From Fallopia convolvulus (lineage: Eukaryota > Streptophyta > Magnoliopsida > Caryophyllales > Polygonaceae): a stretch of 64,000 nucleotides of DNA. The stretch spans positions 29,176,679 to 29,240,678 of the forward strand of contig OZ024719.1 in assembly GCA_964016875.1 (NCBI GenBank), given 5' to 3'. Each line of letters opens with the position of its first letter. Position 1 is the stretch's first letter. Shown one piece after another: positions 53,113-63,279 of this stretch. The notes beneath the pieces are model-generated. The model did not search any database. It saw nothing but the letters and a program-made list of their open reading frames with translations, and had not been told where the DNA came from. The translations under genes and the position numbers were made by a program.

Positions 53113-53917
53113 TCTAAATCTTTTAGGCGGGATTTTGATCAGATTTGCCGCGTGAGCTACAAGCGATGCGTGACACGTGGTTTAGTCTCATCCGTCCGAT
53201 CGTCCTCAGGGAGATGAGAGGTCACGTCAACCAGGCTTTAAATGATCAAACGTAGATCTCTCGAATTACGCATTAATCCCCTTCTGCCGCTCCTCTCATC
53301 TCATCGTCTTCCTGGTGCTCCTCTTTTCCTTTGCCCTATTCTCTCCTTACACATTTTTCATGGCCAAAGTTGGAGTCAAAGACATGGGTTTCGAGTCTTC
53401 CCACTCCCTTGAACCTCATGATTGTCGTCCCTGCTCCATGTCTCCCGAAGAAGTGAAGAAAATAGTTCAAACCCATGCTTTTCCAGCCGACATCGATTTC
53501 TACAGCCCCACGCATGAATCCGTGGACTAGGTTAAAGTGGAATGGGTCTGCTTTCTCGAGTATCCCTTTACTCTGGGGGCCTTTTCCCTTTTTCCTCTCT
53601 AATACTAAATTTCTTGATGGCTCTAAGAGCTTCTCCGCCACAACTGATGCCATCGGTATGGAACATCCTATACCAAATAAGTGAAGTCTGCTTGGAGGAA
53701 AGGGTTGAATTTTTGGGGTCGGACTTGCTATGCGCCTATCGGTTATGTCCCCTCAAGACCGGTCGTTTCACCCTTCATGCGAGGGATGCCAAAAAACCCC
53801 TGATCCCTAAGTCGAAAGTGAATGACAAGGACTAGGCTACCCATTTGTTCTTCATGGAGATATCTACGCTGGGTGCGGCGTATCAAGCGACTTTCTTCGA
53901 TTCGTGGACTTCCAAGA

Positions 53918-54005
53918 GTAAGTATTTCTAACCCTAGTTCCCACATCCTTCTGTCGTTATTCGTCCCTCTCGTTGAATTTTCTGTTTGGACAATTTTATA
54001 TGTAG
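53918..54005 (+). other. Candidate intron 1 of the antisense ORF
   Basis: AAGA followed by GTAAGTATTT and ending TTTATATGTAG before TTCCACC: consensus splice ends, T-rich interior. Confidence 0.65.
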
Positions 54006-54269
54006 TTCCACCGAACTTGGATACCCATGTTTTGGAATCGGAGGCATGCATGAGATTTTTTGCTCTTCCCGAGGCAAGGAGGACATATCGGAAGTCCGTG
54101 GAACAACTGCTCGAAGGTGAATCTAGCAACAAGACGTCGGCTATCTCTAAGGCCCAATCGGGCGGGGATGATGATGCAAAGTCGGGAGATTCAAAGATGA
54201 TCGAGGATAACGCTCCTGGGTTTGAGAAGGTTGTTGAAGTGGCTATGAAGCCCTTGAAGAATCTTGCCA

Positions 54270-54342
54270 GTATGTATCTTCTTATAGCAATTGAATGTTC
54301 GCGACTTTAAATACCTGCTTTAACTTTTATATTTCTCAAAAG
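54270..54342 (+). other. Candidate intron 2 of the antisense ORF
   Basis: GCCA followed by GTATGTATC, ending TTCTCAAAAG before CTTCCAC. Confidence 0.5.
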
Positions 54343-54626
54343 CTTCCACTTCTTTGGGGAGGAGCTTCATTGTTGCATCCATGATCCAACGCAAATTGCG
54401 ATCGAGTGACAAGAGGCCCCTTTAGATCCCAAGGTGAAGATTGAAGCTGCAACCAAGATAACCCCTATCAAGCGGTCGTCGCCTCGTGCCACAGAAGTCA
54501 TCAATCTAGACGATAAAGTTCCCTCGGATCTGTGGCAAAAACTCTGGACGCTCATGGTTCTAAGAAACCTGCTTGGAGGTTCACACCCTTACTCTGGTTA
54601 GGGATGCCGGCCTGCCGGTTTGGAAG

Positions 54627-54720
54627 GTTTGTGTTTGCTTTCTCCTAGTTGTTCTTCTCCAGTTTTTATATATTATTTTTTTATATACTGTCGTGGATGA
54701 TATCTCTATTTTATGCATAG
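54627..54720 (+). other. Candidate intron 3 of the antisense ORF
   Basis: GGAAG followed by GTTTGTGTTTGC, ending TTTTATGCATAG before GCCTTGC, with a T-rich interior. Confidence 0.6.
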
Positions 54721-55271
54721 GCCTTGCAAAGCGTTCTTTGAGTACCGGATGCTACCGACAAGGAGGACCAGAGTCTAAAGGAGCATCAGGTTAAGTGGGA
54801 TGCTGAGAAGGCTGCGATGGAGAGAGAAGTGGCTTTTGTGGTCAAACGTCAAAGACGGATGCAAGCAAGCTCGCAAAACTCACGGAAGCGATCAAGCTTC
54901 ATTCTTCCCAAGCCGCTTTAGATCGATCTAAAATTGCTGAGCTTGAGGTTGTGAACAGAAGGATTCTCAAGGAAGATAGCAAGATTGATGCCTATTTTTC
55001 AATGATGTCGAGAGTAGAGACGATCAGGCAGTTCGCGATCGGTCGCCACTCTTATTGGGATCTGGACGCTGAAATTGCGACCTTTCACGTCTGCTATCCC
55101 CCTCATAAGCAGGCTCCTGGTGATGAACTTTTTGCCTCTCTAGGTCTCCTAGAAGTGGAGAAAGCTCTTGATGCTGAGGGGGATGGTGGTGATCGTGGAA
55201 CGAGCGCTGATGTTGCATCCGATCATGCAAGGGGCTGGACAGTCTTCCGAAAAGCGAGGTGGAACAGCTGA

Positions 55272-56030
55272 AGGATGTCTCTAATAGGGACGAAGATTAG
55301 GGCCATGTGCCCTTGTAATTTCATTTTGTGATGCTTTTCGAACAAATTTCTTTTGGGGTGTACGGGTCGTTTGAAGGCCGAAAACAATGCTTGTCCATAA
55401 CACGGACGAAGCCCCCTCCCAGGGGGGTGTAGGTTTTTATTTGCGCATGCATGTGTTATATTTCCTGCGTATTTTGCTTGGTTGTGTCCTTCCTTTTGTG
55501 TGCAGGTGTTTAGGGACGGTTGGACACTTCAGGCCGAAGGCTTTAAGACGAGGACTCATGCAGAAGTCTCTTGTCGCTGGTGGCAGCTGTGCTTACCGAA
55601 GGAGTTTTCCAGGCGAGTGACAAGTAGTGTCGAAACATGCACTTCGGATGTTCAATCGATCGAAGATGTATTAAGTCTAGGATTTTTTACCTCTACTGTT
55701 TGGGCTTTTGCTCGATTGTTTTATTTATACGATGTACTCTATATGATAATGATATGAATAAAATATGCTTGACTTACTATTCTAACTTATGTAAGAAAGG
55801 AAATAAATGCGAGCAAGTAATAACACAGGCAAACGTCATTCATAAAACATCACAACATGGAAATCACGCAACAAGAAACTTTCACACAGTTAGGTTGATC
55901 ACAAATAAACTACAAAAAGGATGAACTTGGACGAAAACAAAACAACAACTAAGGATAAATGACCTCGAATGTCTTGCGTATCTAGCGTGGATCCTTTCTG
56001 TTAGAAGTGTTCAAGAAGTTTGCGTTTCGA
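55272..56030. other. Region between antisense ORF and integrase end
   Basis: Probably 3' untranslated sequence of both converging units. Short ORFs here (55,387-55,924) have no recognisable domain. A TATAAT-type AT-rich part lies near 55,725-55,760. Confidence 0.5.
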
Positions 56031-57122
56031 AGGAGGAAGACTTCTTTTAGAAGTCATACTTCTTTAGGTGTATCGCATTCCAACTCCGCGGGATAGCGTC
56101 ACCATCTTTAGACTCAAGTTGGTATGTGCCTTGACCGACGACCCTGGTTATCTTGTATGGCCTTTTCCATGTTGGGGCTAGCATGCCCGATTCGGTTTCA
56201 TGGGTGTTTTGAAAGACTTTTCGCAATACCCAATCGCCGACTCAGAAAGTGTGAATCCTGACGTTCTGGTTGTAACTACGAACGACCTAGCTAGGCGTAA
56301 TCAGGCTTGCTCGCGAATCCCTTCCAAAGTATTCAAGTCGGCCAGCCATTCCAGACGATTCTGTTCTTCAGTCCAGAAACTTGCGCGATCTGTAGGGATA
56401 AGAATTTCAACGGGAATGACCGCTTCACACCCATGCGTCAATGAGAAGGGAGACTGATCGGTTGCTACTTTAGGCGTCGTTCGATTGGCTAGAGGACTTA
56501 TGGTAGCTCATAGGCCCAATTTCCCTTGGCCTTTGTGAGGCGCTTCTTCAAGTTATTTATGATCACCTTGTTGTTGGCTTCGCCTTGCCCGTTGGACTGG
56601 GGATAGCGAGGCGTTGAAGTGACTAGGTTGATGATCCAACGACTGCAGAAGTCTCTGGTTCTCTGACTTATGAATTGGGACCCATTGTCGCATACAATCT
56701 TTGAAGGTACTCCGAAGTGACAAAGGATGTTCTTGATCATGAAGGAAATCACATGTTTATCCTTCGTAAGCCTCGGCTTCAATTCTTTTGGAGAAGTAAT
56801 CAGTCATGGCAAGGAAGAATACTCTTTGTCAGGACGAAGGGGGTAGCTTCCCGACTATGTCCATTCCCCCAACGCATGAATGGTCATGGTGTGAGTGTGG
56901 GATAGAGTGGTTCAGGAGGTTGGTGAGCCGTTGGTGCATGTCTTTGGCAAGCGTCGCATTTACGATAGAAATCTATAGCATCCTTTCTCATGGTAGGCCA
57001 ATACCACCCCTGCCGAAGGGCTTTGTTGGATAGACTTCTCCCTTTTGTATGGTTTCCACAATCTCCTTCATGAATCTCTTCGAGAAGTTTCTAAACACCT
57101 CTCCTGGCTAGGCAACGCTGGA
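56031..57122 (-). pseudogene. Tat-like integrase
   Basis: Minus-strand reading, in order: zinc-finger part LLEEIHEGDCGNHTKG, KALRQGWYWPTMRKDA and CDACQRHAP (about 57,090-56,930), core start FMRWGMDIVGKLPP, then the open frame 56,782-56,498 with PSKIVCDNGSQFIS (second Asp) and YPQSNGQGEANNKVI (Glu), and the C-terminus GDAIPRSWNAIHLKKYDF (about 56,110-56,050), the standard end of a Tat polyprotein. The catalytic D-D-E positions are represented but frameshifts separate the blocks. The upstream edge at 57,122 runs into the palindrome mosaic. Confidence 0.85.
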
Positions 57123-57299
57123 GTGTACCCACTGCTGACCGGTGGAATAGCAGTGTACCCACTGCTATTCCACCGGTCAGCAGTGGGTCGTCTTCCACTG
57201 CTAGAATAGCAGTGGCAACGCTGGACGTCTCCTGGCTAGGCAACGCTGGAGACGTCTTCCATCTCAAGACGTGGTCTTGAGATGGAAGACGTCTTCGGT
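57101..57299. repeat. Mosaic of perfect palindromes and a direct repeat
   Basis: Contains a 29-bp inverted repeat (57,127-57,155 with 57,160-57,188, loop TACC), an 8-bp one (57,195-57,202 with 57,208-57,215), a 9-bp one (57,224-57,232 with 57,248-57,256) and a 20-bp one (57,251-57,270 with 57,274-57,293, loop GTG). A 22-bp direct repeat, 57,101-57,122 and 57,229-57,250, links them. It replaces the normal spacer between the second RNase H and integrase coding sequence. Confidence 0.95.
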
Positions 57300-57898
57300 C
57301 ATGCTACGAGACTTCTCCATGCCATTAACACGGGTTCTTCCAATGGCGGGGATCATTATGTGGATCATTGGGATTATGGAATATTCATTGGGGTTGATGG
57401 CCGAAGCTAGACGACTGAGGGAATCTTCTTGAGCATTCTACTCTCTTGGGATTTGTGCGAAGGATATCTTCTCAAACTGAGGGATTAGACCTTTCACCAC
57501 ATCTCGATAAGCCATCATCCCTGGCTTCATACAACCCTAGAATTTGGTTGATTATCAATAATGAATCACAATTGACCTCAATCTATTATGGCTAAGTCTC
57601 TGGCGAGAGTCAGATCGAAAATCAGAGCCTGATACTTAACTTCATTATTCGTGGCTTCGAACGTGCATCTCAGAGATTGTGCCACCCTATCCCCCTGTGT
57701 TCATTTTAGGACTAATCCTATCCATGTTCCTCCAACATTGGAAGCGCCATCTGTATGAAGCGTCTATTCGATTGGAAATTTAGCTTCTAGCATCATTAAT
57801 TCAGTTAGTTCCATTCTTTCTTTCGCGTAGGACTAAATTCAACCACAAAGTCAGCTAGTGCCTGGGATTTATATGCATCTCTAGGCTCATATTAGATG
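57300..57898 (-). pseudogene. Second (archaeal-type) RNase H and spacer
   Basis: Minus-strand reading with stops: LSGFDI, then YKSQALADFVVEFSP (about 57,880-57,830), then EATNNEVKYQALIFDLTLARDLAI (about 57,650-57,580; at most part quoted). These are the landmarks of the additional RNase H in Tat-lineage elements. The same blocks occur at 9,765-10,215. The later part toward 57,300 is the variable spacer and is poorly conserved. Confidence 0.7.
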
Positions 57899-58252
57899 TC
57901 AAACCCACTTAGACGAATCACCCACTTTTTCCATTCTCCTTGCAAAGTCGGGTTTATGCATGACTGTCTTCAAAGGATGTGTGGTTCTTACCACGATCGT
58001 GTGTGCCTCAAAGTACGGGCGAAGTTTATTGGAGCACATGACTAGTGCTAACACCAGTTTTTCCACGGAAGAATAACGGGTTTCGGCTGGCAGGAGAGTT
58101 GTACTTACGTAGTATACGGGTTGTTGCTGCCCATCTTGTTCGCGGACTAGCACTCCACTGATTGCTTGCTTGGTAACACCCATGTACAAGGGTATCAGTT
58201 CTCCTTTCTCCGGTTTTGCTAAGATCAAGGGATCAAAGAAGTATCTCTTCAA
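57899..58252 (-). pseudogene. RNase H of the Tat-like element
   Basis: 117 codons open: LKRYFFDPLILAKPEKGE-LIPLYMGVTKQAISGVLVRE (quoted in part), TTLLPAETRYSSVEKLVLALV, ending KPDFARRMEKVGDSS. It joins the RT frame by a single-base shift near 58,250. The domain normally removes the RNA strand during reverse transcription. Confidence 0.85.
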
Positions 58253-59103
58253 CTCTTGGAAAGCTTCCTCATGTCTGGCAGTCCATTGGAAACACTTGTT
58301 CTTTCTAAGTATTTGTACAATAGGCGGCAGTGATTCGCTGACTTGGAGATGAATCTATTCAAGGCGGCGATCTGCCCAATAAGCTTTTGAACATCTTGCA
58401 TGCAACTTTGAGATTTCAGTGATACAATGGCACGAACCTGTACGGGGCTTGCTTCTATCCCTCTTTGGGTGAACAGAAACCATAGGAATTTCCCAGATTT
58501 CATGCCGAAAGTACACTTTTGCGGATTCAGTTTCATGTTATATTGCTTCAAGATCTCGAAAGCTTTCTCTAGGCGATGTCGGTGATCTGCAACTTTCTTC
58601 GATTTGATGAGCAAGTCATCTATATATACCTCCATAGTCTCCCCAGTTTGGCTTTGGAACATTTTATTCACTAGCCTTTGGTACGTGGCTCCGGCATTTC
58701 GCAACCGAAAGGGCATTACCTTGCAATAGTATGTTCCTTTGCTAGTTATGAAGGATGTCTTCTCTTGATCGCTTTCTTCCATTCGGATTTGGTTATAACC
58801 AATGAAGGCATCCATGAAGTTCAACAATTCATGGCCCGTCGTGGCATCTACTAGGGAATCTATGTGAGGTAGCGGAAATGAATCCTTGGGACAAGCCTTG
58901 TTCAGATCTGTGAAATCTACACACATCCTCCATTTTCCAATTTTCTTTGGCACGACGACTACATTTTCTAGCCATTCTGGGTATTTGACTTCCTTTATTT
59001 TTCCAATCTCCGTCAGCTTTCTTACTTCTTCTTCCACTATCTTATTTCTCTCGGCGGCGAATTTCCTTCGTTTCTGCTTTACTGGTGGGTGACTGGGGTC
59101 CAT
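58249..59103 (-). CDS. Reverse transcriptase of the Tat-like element
   Basis: 284 codons open on the minus strand. Blocks in order: PVKQKRRKFAAERN, IKEVKYPEWLENVVVVPKK, WRMCVDFTDLNKACPKDSF, LLNFMDAFIGYNQIRM (motif A), VMPFRLRNAGATYQRLVN, the catalytic YIDDLLIKSKK (about 58,626-58,594) and KLIGQIAALNRFISKS. All RT motifs are present, so this is the best preserved domain of the copy. LLNFMDAFIGYNQI keeps the motif A Asp. The end frameshifts into RNase H. Confidence 0.9.
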   Translation of the reverse strand: MDPSHPPVKQKRRKFAAERNKIVEEEVRKLTEIGKIKEVKYPEWLENVVVVPKKIGKWRMCVDFTDLNKACPKDSFPLPHIDSLVDATTGHELLNFMDAFIGYNQIRMEESDQEKTSFITSKGTYYCKVMPFRLRNAGATYQRLVNKMFQSQTGETMEVYIDDLLIKSKKVADHRHRLEKAFEILKQYNMKLNPQKCTFGMKSGKFLWFLFTQRGIEASPVQVRAIVSLKSQSCMQDVQKLIGQIAALNRFISKSANHCRLLYKYLERTSVSNGLPDMRKLSKS

Positions 59104-59124
59104 GTTCAGCTTGTGTGTGATGAT

Positions 59125-59880
59125 CTACTGATCGATACCCACCATATCTTCGTGGGACCAAGCAATGCACTTTGTGTTGTTACTTAAGAAATCTACCAGC
59201 TCATTTTTCATGGATAGCTCCAAATCCCTTCTAATCTTTACGGACCGATTGAGGTCTGATTGGTCTAGGACCACCTCCTCTACATGTTCATCTTTCTTTT
59301 CTTTTTCTTTTGGAAGGGTAGAGTTAGTGGTTTCCTTCAATTGCTATGTAGACTTCTAACTGGCGGTCGGTTTTAGTGCCAACTTGTAATACTCTCTAGA
59401 CATTCTTTGATCTCCTCGGATCTCTTGAACCCCCCACGGTGTTGGGAATTTTATCGTCTGGTGGTAAGTGGAGGGAACAACCCTCATGTTGTGGAGCCAT
59501 GGCCTCCCCATTATTACATTGTAACAAGAAGGGCAATCCATAACAGAGTATCTAACCTAGATATTCACGCCCTTCGCATATGTGGGAAGGATGATGTCTC
59601 CTACTGTGTGCTTCACTTCTCCGCTGAATCCTACGAGCGTTGTTGGGTTCTTCTCTACGTCTTTCTCACTCAGCCCATTTCTTTTAGCTCTCCTAGTGTC
59701 AAGAGGTTAGTCGAGCTTCCGGTATCAATGAGAACCCGCTTGATCGAGGCATTCCCTATTGAGAGGGAAATCACGAGACCATCATTATGAGGTTCTTCAA
59801 ACCATTGATGTCATCCTCGTCAAAGTGTATGACGAGATTGATGACGTCTTTCTTCATTTGCACGGGGCAGTGGAAAGCGT
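59125..59880 (-). pseudogene. Protease and linker of the Tat-like element
   Basis: Minus-strand reading: DVINLVIHFDEDD (about 59,855-59,815), then the intact active site VLIDTGSSTNLL (DTG codons at 59,718-59,726), FSGEVKHTVGDIILPTYAKG, MDCPSCYNVIMGRPWLHNM (59,541-59,485), and VPSTYHQTIKFPTPWGVQEI. The linker to RT has the acidic KEKEKKDEHVEEVVLDQSD. Stops and frameshifts occur between blocks. The reading breaks off at about 59,905, where the next element begins. Confidence 0.8.
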
Positions 59881-59909
59881 TTTCTCGTGCATTCCTCTTG
59901 GTTGTTGAG

Positions 59910-61681
59910 TGATGTCTCTTTATTTGGTGGTGTTTTTATATATAATTTCCTTTGTAAATATGTTTCTTTTTCCCCTTTTCTTGTGTGTTTTGTTCCTTTT
60001 TAGCTTAGTTCCCATATTTCTATGAGATTCGGAGACTATGCGCGTTTTATGTGTTTTGTAGGTGTTTTGGCATGGATCAAGGGTCGTTTTGAAGGACAAT
60101 CGGAACATGGAGCAAGGCTCAAGCTTGAGAGGGAAAGAGAGGAGCAAGCCATGAAGAAGAACAAGAGAAAAGCCAACAAGAAGAAGGTGGAAAGAGGTCC
60201 GAATCGAGTTAGAACCAACGCCGGAACCGAGATGATTTTTCGACCTCGGACCGACTTGCCCAGTAAGTCGGGCCCGAGGTGCTCCGTGTCGGTCGTTGGG
60301 TGGATTGGGCTCCAAGGCACGAAATTGTAAACTACCACTTTTGCCCCTCATCTATAAAGGCTCTCTTATCTTCTAATTGGAGGAGGTTCCCACACACTTA
60401 GCAAGGGACCAACTCTCAAAAACTCTCAAGAGGATACTTGGAGAGTAAGGAGGAAGGAGAGGAGAACGAGAAGAGAGGGAATCGGCATAGGAGAAGGAGA
60501 TTTGATAGGTTTGGTTGATAGATTCGCTTTGCCTTGTTTTGATTTTGTGGATTTGGAAACCTTGGATTGGAGTTTGTGGATTGCTTTTGATTTGTGAATG
60601 AAATTTGGCTTTGGTTTGAGATTGATGATGTTGATTGCTTTGCTTTGTGATTTGTTTGCTTTCTTTGTTTGCCATATGGAGTAGATCTCCAAGGCACGAA
60701 ATTGTAAACTACCACTTTTGCCCCTCATCTATAAAGGCTCTCTTATCTTCTAATTGGAGGAGGTTCCCACACACTTAGCAAGGGACCAACTCTCAAAAAC
60801 TCTCAAGAGGATACTTGGAGAGTAAGGAGGAAGGAGAGGAGAACGAGAAGAGAGGGAATCGGCATAGGAGAAGGAGATTTGATAGGTTTGGTTGATAGAT
60901 TCGCTTTGCCTTGTTTTGATTTTGTGGATTTGGAAACCTTGGATTGGAGTTTGTGGATTGCTTTTGATTTGTGAATGAAATTTGGCTTTGGTTTGAGATT
61001 GATGATGTTGATTGCTTTGCTTTGTGATTTGTTTACTTTCTTTGTTTGCCATATGGAGTAGATCTCCTTGATCTTGGGTTATGGGGAAAAACTCTAGCTA
61101 GGTTGGGCTAGATACCCCAATTCCATAAGCCTTGAGTGCTTGATCTAGGAACCCACTCTACATAGAGCTACAATTCCTTATGAAAGTAAGGAATCAAGGC
61201 TTGTGATTGGCAAAGTAACGAAAGTGAACATTTGTCCATCTCAAGACCTTGCTTCGAAGAGGATTTCCCCAATGATCGATGTGTAGAATTGGTTGGAACG
61301 AGGGTGAAAGCATCTCGATCCTATTCCGATCATCACTTATTGCTTGAATTGGGGTGGAAAAGCCTTAATCTACTATAGAAGGAACCCAAAAGCCCAAGAT
61401 CTACTTTCAATCTTTGAGTTCGACAAAACCAGCTACATCGGGTCCGACTTGCTCCACGTCGGTCCCGACTTCCCTCTTTGTCGCCAACATCGGGCCCGAC
61501 GTGACACTTGTGTCGGTCCCGACTGTTCTCTTTGTTTTCCTTTGTTTTAAGTTCTCCTTCCCAGCTTTCTAGTGTTTAGGCACCTCAATCGAGTAGATTT
61601 ATCGAGTGTTCGACACCCACCACGTGTTACGGTGTCGGGTTATAAATTGTATCTCTAGACCCTCGCATTCGTGAGCGATCA
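59910..61681 (+). repeat. 5' LTR with internal tandem duplication
   Basis: Starts TGATGTCTC, ends GAGCGATCA six bases before the primer site. 1,772 bp long because a 377-bp unit is duplicated. Paired dyads at 60,247/60,269, 61,439/61,460 and 61,491/61,514. Confidence 0.8.
60311..61067 (+). repeat. 377-bp tandem duplication in the LTR
   Basis: Unit 1 at 60,311-60,687 and unit 2 at 60,688-61,064 are almost identical; the one difference I noticed is GTTTGCTTTC versus GTTTACTTTC. Each unit carries a TATA-like CTATAAAGG (near 60,350 and 60,727), so the promoter is doubled. Confidence 0.95.
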
Positions 61682-61687
61682 AAAGAT

Positions 61688-61705
61688 TGGCGCCGTTGTC
61701 GGGGA
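61688..61705 (+). promoter_or_regulatory. Primer binding site, tRNA-Asp type
   Basis: TGGCGCCGTTGTCGGGGA, one base different from the Athila standard, six bases after the LTR. Confidence 0.95.
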
Positions 61706-61833
61706 ATTCTAAGTGCATTGAGTGCCAATTTGGTGAGTTTCTTGTGTTTTGGTAGTGATTTGGGTGAGGGAATAGCCCAAACCCTTTGTTTGTTTTTGAT
61801 TTGTTTTGGTTTGTGTCTTTGTTTCGCAGGTGT

Positions 61834-63279
61834 ATGCGAGCTCGTTCCTCCCGAGGAACACTTGAGCTTGAGTTTGTGAGTGATCCGGAAAGTATTCTTA
61901 AAGAAGCCCGAACAAGGAAAAGGATGGAGAATCAAGCTCTCCATGGTGATGAGGAGTTGGCTCGACTTAGGGCCGAAATGGCTAGATTGCAACTTGAGAA
62001 GGACAATCAAGAGGCGGTGGCAAGAAGAGAACGGGAGCAACGGATGAGGGCCGAGGCTCAAATCAACGCTCTACCTCGGAATGTACGCCAATAGATGCAT
62101 CCGGAGTTGAGGGTACCCGAACCGGTTATTGTGCTTCCCGAGGTTGCCAAGAATTTTGAGATCAAGACGCAATTCATCTCCCTCATCAAGCGTAATCAAT
62201 TTGAGGGCCGTCCACATGAGTGTCCCATAGAGCACGTCAAACACTTTGTGGACATGTGTGAGACGATCTCTACCGACGAGGAGACGATGGAGTATGTGCT
62301 TCTAAAGGCATTCAAGTGGTCACTTGGAGGCAAGGCCACACATTGGCTCGAGAGCCAAGCCCCTAGGTCAATCACAACTTGGAAGGCACTCCATGATGCT
62401 TTCTTGATGAAGTTCTTCCCGCCCTCAAAGACAACCGAGCTAAGAAGGAAAATTGCAAGCTTTCAACAAGGTCCGAATGAGCCTCTCTTCGAAGCATGGG
62501 ACCGTTTCAAGGAGATGTTGCGCCAATGTCCTACTCATGGCCAACAACCATATGTGCTCCAAGACATCTTTTTCCAAGGCATCAATCCGGCAACGAAGGA
62601 CAAGCTCAATCTCCACACCGATTGTGGGTTCATAGACTTGACACCGGATCAAGCTTGGGAGCTACTTGACAAGCTATCCGATTATGAGGCCATGTATGGG
62701 GTGAGTCAAGCTAGCAAAGAGGTGAAAGTTCAAGGTGAAGGTACAAGGAAGTTATATGATCCAAAGGGAGAAGACATTGACAAGGATGTGAAGCTCCAAT
62801 TCCTTGAAGTTGAAGTGAGCAAGCTTAAGAGGCAAGTCCACTACTACAAGCAAAATGCTAGAGCTTGTGAGGAGTGTGGATCCTTTGCACATGCTACACA
62901 AGTTTGTCCGAATCAGAGCCAAGTGCGCTTGGCCGAGCTAACTGAGGAGGCAAACTATTGTCGAGGAAATTTCGGTGGAAGAGGCAACTTCTACAATGGT
63001 GGTAATGGCCTGTGGAACAACGGTCAAGCTCAAGGCTACAACAACAACTTCAACCAAAACGAGCCAAGGGCGCCGCAACCACCACCATATAAGCCACCGG
63101 GATTCAATGAGCTACAATCATTGGCTCAAGAGATGAGGGATGGGTTCAAGGAGATGAGGACCCAATTCAATGAGTTTGGTGCATGGAGGAGGCAAGTCGA
63201 CAATCAATTTGCCCAAATTGCAACTCAAGCCCCGAGAGAGAATGGGAGACTTTCGGGCCGACACGAGGAGAACCCTTGA
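61834..63279 (+). CDS. gag: Athila-like gag (one in-frame stop)
   Basis: ATG 61,834 starts MRARSSRGTLELEFVSD. A coiled, charged N-terminus (ELARLRAEMARLQLEKDNQE) ends at an in-frame TAG (62,092-62,094, context CAATAG). The same frame goes on with MHPELRVPEPVIVLPEV, the gag capsid (HWLESQAPRSITTWKALHD, FFPPSKTTELRRKIASFQQ), LHTDCGFIDLTPDQAW, a zinc knuckle CEECGSFAHATQVC (CX2CX4HX4C, about 62,869-62,910), a Gly/Asn-rich stretch and an FKEMRTQFNEFGAWRRQVDN coil, to TGA at 63,277-63,279. The pol-less relative has Tyr in place of the TAG. Confidence 0.9.

Larger units (their letters stand above)
53360..55271 (+). pseudogene. Antisense additional ORF with introns (transposase_28-like)
   Basis: From ATG 53,360 (MAKVGVKDMGFESS) through a frameshift, the reading continues in 53,540-53,835 with FLEYPFTLG-type wording and VEFLGSDLLCAYRLCPLKTGRFTLHAR, then THLFFMEISTL. 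This matches the protein type annotated in plants as putative gypsy-type transposon (transposase_28), which occurs as an additional ORF in Tat-lineage elements. Three likely introns with GT-AG ends interrupt it: 53,918-54,005, 54,270-54,342 and 54,627-54,720. The last exon encodes a coiled-coil (KLAKLTEAIKLHSSQAALDR) and ends with FASLGLLEVEKALDAEGDGG. Stops and frameshifts make it a pseudogene. Function unknown. Confidence 0.65.
52988..59905 (-). mobile_element. Tat-like Ty3/gypsy element, truncated, with an antisense ORF
   Basis: On the minus strand: protease, RT, RNase H, second RNase H, integrase (59,880 to about 56,030), a 2.7-kb region whose plus strand carries an intron-bearing ORF, then a polypurine tract and the 3' LTR start at about 53,092. 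The upstream part (gag, 5' LTR) is cut off by the Athila-like element at 59,910. An extra ORF on the opposite strand between pol and the 3' LTR is known from several Tat-lineage elements. The copy is related to the one at 1-11,425 but less decayed. Confidence 0.8.

Noticed and set aside
59407..59790. 127-codon plus-strand ORF
   Set aside because: Shadow of the protease coding sequence on the minus strand, where the DTG active site is evident.
60373..61052. Repeated 100-codon minus-strand ORFs (MANKESKQITKQ type)
   Set aside because: They are the reverse of the 377-bp tandem duplication in an LTR. No domain and no expression signal.
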